DNA of 64,000 nucleotides from Parachryseolinea silvisoli (GTDB lineage: Bacteria; Bacteroidota; Bacteroidia; Cytophagales; Cyclobacteriaceae): contig NZ_JAIOAO010000001.1 of assembly GCF_021190955.1 (NCBI RefSeq), forward strand, positions 1,116,001 through 1,180,000, in the 5' to 3' direction. How positions within the stretch are numbered: position 1 is the first letter of the stretch; every line of letters begins with the position of its first letter. Positions 62,359-64,000 of this stretch are shown here, one piece after another. The notes under the pieces were generated by a model. It made no database searches. It had not been told where the DNA came from and was given only the letters and a program-made list of their open reading frames with translations. The position numbers and the translations under genes are program-made.

Positions 62359-64000
62359 ATGTGTGGGAGAAACTTAGTTGCGACACGGGCATCCGTACGA
62401 ATTCTGATCATTGGCGTGCTGACCTTGTTCATAGCCCTGCAAGGCTGGACACAAACCAACACGCCGACTCCGGATTATGGCCTGTCGTTCGCCTCACACG
62501 AAGTCACCAAAGACCAACGCACCTCACTCTCCCTCACGCCGGAAGATCCCTTCACCATCAAAGAAGACTTCGAAATTCGTTTCGACCTTTCCTTCAAACG
62601 CCTGATCGACGCCTACGGCTATGTGCTGCGCATCATCGCCAACGACTCCATTAATATAGACCTCGTGTCGAGCCCCGAACACGACGACTTCCACGACCTC
62701 AACCTCATCATCAACAACAATCCACCTCAAATACACTACGACCACCAGGACATCGGCTTGCGTCCACTTCAATGGACACCCGTCACCATTAAGTTCGAAA
62801 CGCGTACTAAAAAACTGATCGTGTCGTGGGCAGGCAAAACCCAAACACAGGAGCTCCCCTTCTCCAGTCTACGCACCTTCCGTTTCTTCTTTGGCGCCAA
62901 CGACTTTGGCCGCTTTACTACATCCGACGTACCACCGATGATCATTCGTCACGTTGCCATCCAGCGTATCAACGACAAAACCATCCAATGGGACTTACGT
63001 CGCCATGGCATCGGCGAAGTCTACGACAACACCAACACCTACGTCGCCGTGGCCAAAAATCCAACGTGGCTCATTGACAAACATACTACCTGGGTACACG
63101 CCCAGCAGTTCGTCATCGCGCGCTACCCTTCCGTCGCCTTCAACAGCGCCACCGGCACGGTATACGCCACGGACAAAAACCATGTATATACCTACCACCT
63201 GTCCGACGGTAAGATGCACCACACCCGCATCCACCAGGGCAAGCCGGTCTACACCGATGCTAACCAGTTATTATACATCGACGAGACTCACGCCCTTGTC
63301 AACTACGATCTCTACACTAACGTCCTCTCCGCTTACGACTTTGAACACCAACGCTGGCAAAACAGCGACACGACCTACAACCTGCCCAACTACTGGCACA
63401 ACAATAAATTCTACAACCCTGTTGATCGTTCCGTCTATACCTTCGGCGGCTACGGCCACTTCAACTATAAAAACAAGTTCATGCGCTACGACTCCATGTC
63501 ACACGCATGGACCGAAGTAAAAACACAAGGCACCATTCCGCCCCGTTACCTGGGTGCCCTCGGTCGCATGCCATCAAAAGACAAAGCCCTGATCTTTGGC
63601 GGCTACGGCAGCGAAAGCGGCAAACAAGAGCTGTCTCCCCAAAGCTTTTATGACCTCTACACATTCGATCTGAAAACCCACGCCATCCGCAAGCTCTGGG
63701 AACAGAAGTCGGCCCCGGGCGAAGAAGACATTGTCTTTTCGAATTCCCTGGTGGTAAACGAAGAAGACAGCTGCTTCTACGTCCTCAGCTTCCCCAAAAA
63801 CAAATACGAAAACTATATCAAACTGCGGAAGTACTCGTTATCCAATCCCGAGTGGCAGGTACTAGCCGACTCGATTCCCTTCCAATTCCACGACGAACAC
63901 TCCTTCTGCGACCTGTTCCTCTCCAAGGCTACACGCCAGCTGGTCGCCGTGACGTCGCACAAAGAGATCGACCAGTATAAAATCAACCTCTACACCATCA
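62359..64000 (+). CDS. exported kelch-repeat protein with N-terminal jelly-roll-like domain (truncated at window edge)
   Basis: 547 codons are open to the right edge. A signal peptide or membrane anchor (about 12-28) is followed by a region of about 200 residues with the feel of a concanavalin-like domain (FEIRFDLSF, TPVTIKFETR, FRFFFGANDFG). Then come kelch-type blades with FGGYGHFNYKN and IFGGYGSESGK, the last starting near 400. It is divergent from the GH92 cluster and shares its regulatory region. I cannot tell whether it ends as a structural kelch protein or continues into a sensor kinase or regulator, because the C-terminus is outside the window. Confidence 0.75.
   Translation, partial: MCGRNLVATRASVRILIIGVLTLFIALQGWTQTNTPTPDYGLSFASHEVTKDQRTSLSLTPEDPFTIKEDFEIRFDLSFKRLIDAYGYVLRIIANDSINIDLVSSPEHDDFHDLNLIINNNPPQIHYDHQDIGLRPLQWTPVTIKFETRTKKLIVSWAGKTQTQELPFSSLRTFRFFFGANDFGRFTTSDVPPMIIRHVAIQRINDKTIQWDLRRHGIGEVYDNTNTYVAVAKNPTWLIDKHTTWVHAQQFVIARYPSVAFNSATGTVYATDKNHVYTYHLSDGKMHHTRIHQGKPVYTDANQLLYIDETHALVNYDLYTNVLSAYDFEHQRWQNSDTTYNLPNYWHNNKFYNPVDRSVYTFGGYGHFNYKNKFMRYDSMSHAWTEVKTQGTIPPRYLGALGRMPSKDKALIFGGYGSESGKQELSPQSFYDLYTFDLKTHAIRKLWEQKSAPGEEDIVFSNSLVVNEEDSCFYVLSFPKNKYENYIKLRKYSLSNPEWQVLADSIPFQFHDEHSFCDLFLSKATRQLVAVTSHKEIDQYKINLYTI

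Noticed and set aside
1-64000. CRISPR array, insertion sequence or prophage
   Set aside because: No regularly spaced direct repeats, transposase, integrase or phage structural genes were found.

Overview
The window looks like chromosomal DNA from a free-living, glycan-degrading member of the Bacteroidota, probably a Cytophagales-type soil or sediment bacterium. This is inferred from three SusC-type and three SusD-type genes, an ECF sigma/FecR pair, many lipoproteins, a type IX secretion C-terminal domain, and promoters of the TTTG-N19-TAnnTTTG kind. No transposase, integrase, phage gene or CRISPR array was seen.

Layout. Positions 1-4365 (minus) hold a tight housekeeping operon: PhoH ATPase, ComEC, a crotonase and the N-terminal part of RecQ, cut by the window edge. 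Positions 4492-5734 (plus) hold a DUF62 SAM hydrolase, an ABM-fold protein and tRNA-Leu with a terminator. A lipidated archaemetzincin-like protease follows on minus. Positions 6936-14122 hold an ECF sigma, FecR, SusC (with STN domain) and SusD cell-surface signalling and uptake locus plus a small lipoprotein. A large FG-GAP/ASPIC lipoprotein converges on it. Positions 18077-22274 hold a FIST sensor protein, a hybrid histidine kinase, a VOC protein and a membrane-anchored LAS-type peptidase.

The centrepiece is 22435-49779. Two paralogous LacI regulators and a sugar porter flank a minus-strand polysaccharide utilization locus of about 23 kb. In transcription order it encodes SusD, DUF5004-like, DUF4961-like, SusC, SusD, SusC, a DUF5018/DUF5005-like lipoprotein, GH92, a sialate O-acetylesterase family protein, a GH38-like protein, an SGNH esterase and GH92. 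The enzymes point to a mannose-rich glycan (alpha-mannan or N-glycan) bearing ester groups. An lgt gene for lipoprotein lipidation sits just upstream. The lgt promoter and the SusD promoter share the same architecture, with CG-centred operator-like sequences characteristic of LacI-family regulators.

Positions 50052-56733 hold an HxlR regulator divergent from a zinc alcohol dehydrogenase, an exported Gfo/Idh/MocA oxidoreductase and a large AsmA-family protein. Positions 56838-62216 (minus) are a second mannan-directed cluster: GH92, a GH99-like endo-mannosidase candidate and a GH43-CBM6 enzyme with a type IX sorting domain. A truncated exported kelch-type protein diverges from it and runs off the right edge.

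Together the two glycan clusters could open a mannan backbone (GH99-like), remove esters (SGNH, SIAE), strip alpha-mannose (three GH92, GH38-like) and import the products through SusCD and the sugar porter. Substrate and regulation are inferences from families and motifs.
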